Positions 5,798 through 6,253 of a stretch of 6,253 nt of DNA are shown piece by piece. The stretch's first letter is position 1, and each line of letters starts with the position of its first letter. Source of the DNA: CAYUNA01 sp047629355 (lineage in GTDB: Bacteria > Bacteroidota > Bacteroidia > Chitinophagales > Saprospiraceae); the NCBI GenBank assembly GCA_047629355.1, contig JBLHWU010000307.1:1-6253 (forward strand), written 5' to 3'. A program made the position numbers and the translations under genes. The notes under the pieces are model-generated. The model made no database searches and had not been told where the DNA came from. It saw nothing but the letters and a program-made list of their open reading frames with translations.

Positions 5798-5918
5798 AGT
5801 AACGGTGAAAGAATAAGTCCGTCATTTGGCAACGTTTATTTTGGTCTTTTTTTCCACTTCGGTCGAAATGACAAAAGATGTTTACTTTTGAAATAGGAGT
5901 TATTTTTTTATCGTTACT
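5798..5918. mobile_element. 121-bp element with 23-bp terminal inverted repeats
   Basis: The left end 5798-5820 (agtaacggtgaaagaataag then TCC) and the reverse complement of 5896-5918 match at 19 of 23 positions. The left end is also found exactly, in reverse complement, at 77-97. The interior carries the dispersed TTTCGACCGAAG repeat. The element starts 21 bases after the glycosyltransferase-like gene. There is no coding capacity. Size and symmetry fit a small MITE; relation to the 97-259 family is suggested by similar ends (TAAGT...CGGTGAAA). Confidence 0.6.
5853..5876 (-). repeat. Dispersed TTTCGACCGAAG repeat, copy 2
   Basis: This is the inverted match of 1630-1653, read on the minus strand, with 20 exact bases followed by one mismatch and three matches. 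It lies inside the 5798-5918 inverted-repeat element, so it may be cargo or a later insertion. Confidence 0.65.
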
Positions 5919-5920
5919 AT

Positions 5921-5936
5921 AAGGGTAACAAGTTTA
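5921..5936 (+). repeat. 16-bp direct repeat, copy 2
   Basis: This is an exact copy of 369-384. It overlaps a small palindrome, gttac/gtaac (5913-5917, 5925-5929), and begins two bases after the right end of the 5798-5918 element. Confidence 0.5.
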
Positions 5937-6253
5937 ATTAATTTGAGAACCTCCAAGAAGTTGTTAGTCGAACGAATTTCCCCCACGGAAAGCGAATCAA
6001 ATGACTGTTTAAGTGGATGTTGTCCGACAAATCCTCTCACAACTAGTCTCACTCCCTTTCCCCCTAAGGACGGGCATTGATTTGGCTGTTTTTGACTTTC
6101 AACTTCTTTTTATGGACTTGGTGTATTTGTGTATTGATAGATTTGGTGTATTGTTGAGCAAATGCCCCCTGACATTTAGATTGTCAACTTATTGATACTG
6201 AATATTGATGCGGATATACAATAATAAACATTGATTATTTTATCCGCTAACTG
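5937..6253. other. Gene-free right end
   Basis: No convincing gene. A 60-codon GTG-initiated frame (6013-6195) has no family resemblance and is not accepted. A 10-base direct repeat ttggtgtatt occurs at 6118-6127 and 6143-6152. A nested stem near the edge pairs gcggata (6210-6216) with 6241-6247, and aataat (6220-6225) with 6234-6239. No T-run follows within the window. Confidence 0.5.

Noticed and set aside
6013..6195. 60-codon frame starting at GTG
   Set aside because: It depends on an alternative start, ends in an unstructured tail and contains part of a direct repeat. Hydrophobic stretches alone do not support a gene.

Overview
The window looks like a piece of a Bacteroidota chromosome, perhaps from a Saprospiria- or Flavobacteriia-like lineage. 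This rests on three observations. The DNA is AT-rich. None of the four start codons has a Shine-Dalgarno sequence; all follow A/T-rich leaders, as is usual in this phylum. A short dispersed repeat of the TTTCGACCGAAG type, which I recall as common in Bacteroidota intergenic DNA, occurs twice. The lineage below phylum level is a guess.

Only four genes are convincing, all on the + strand and separated by unusually long spacers: an unrecognised multi-pass membrane protein (496-1206), a beta-phosphoglucomutase of the HAD superfamily (1691-2347), a cystathionine beta-lyase-like PLP enzyme (2680-3840), and a short protein resembling only the C-terminal half of a GT-B glycosyltransferase (5226-5777). 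The spacers are 300-1400 bp, and each of the first three genes is followed by its own inverted-repeat structure. They are probably separate transcription units, and nothing ties them into one pathway. The beta-phosphoglucomutase lacks the sugar phosphorylase and transporter genes that often accompany it.

Most of the remaining DNA is repeats. Region 1-430 holds a 163-bp element (97-259) that recurs in inverted orientation at 3985-4138. It has imperfect terminal inverted repeats and TA at its ends, like a MITE, and the two copies bracket the first three genes. Region 1207-1690 holds a perfect 24-bp hairpin, a 90-bp imperfect inverted repeat, two smaller hairpins and one dispersed repeat. Region 2348-2679 is almost filled by a 260-bp nested inverted repeat. 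Region 5778-5918 holds another short element with 23-bp terminal inverted repeats, and one of its ends also occurs at 77-97.

Region 4139-5225 is very AT-rich and gene-free, with a cluster of small hairpins and a structured leader directly before the glycosyltransferase-like gene. The last 330 bp hold no gene I can support. No tRNA, rRNA, CRISPR array or complete insertion sequence was seen. The main interest is the density and nesting of non-coding inverted-repeat elements, plus the isolated, catalytically degenerate glycosyltransferase domain. I do not see a recognisable new multi-gene system.
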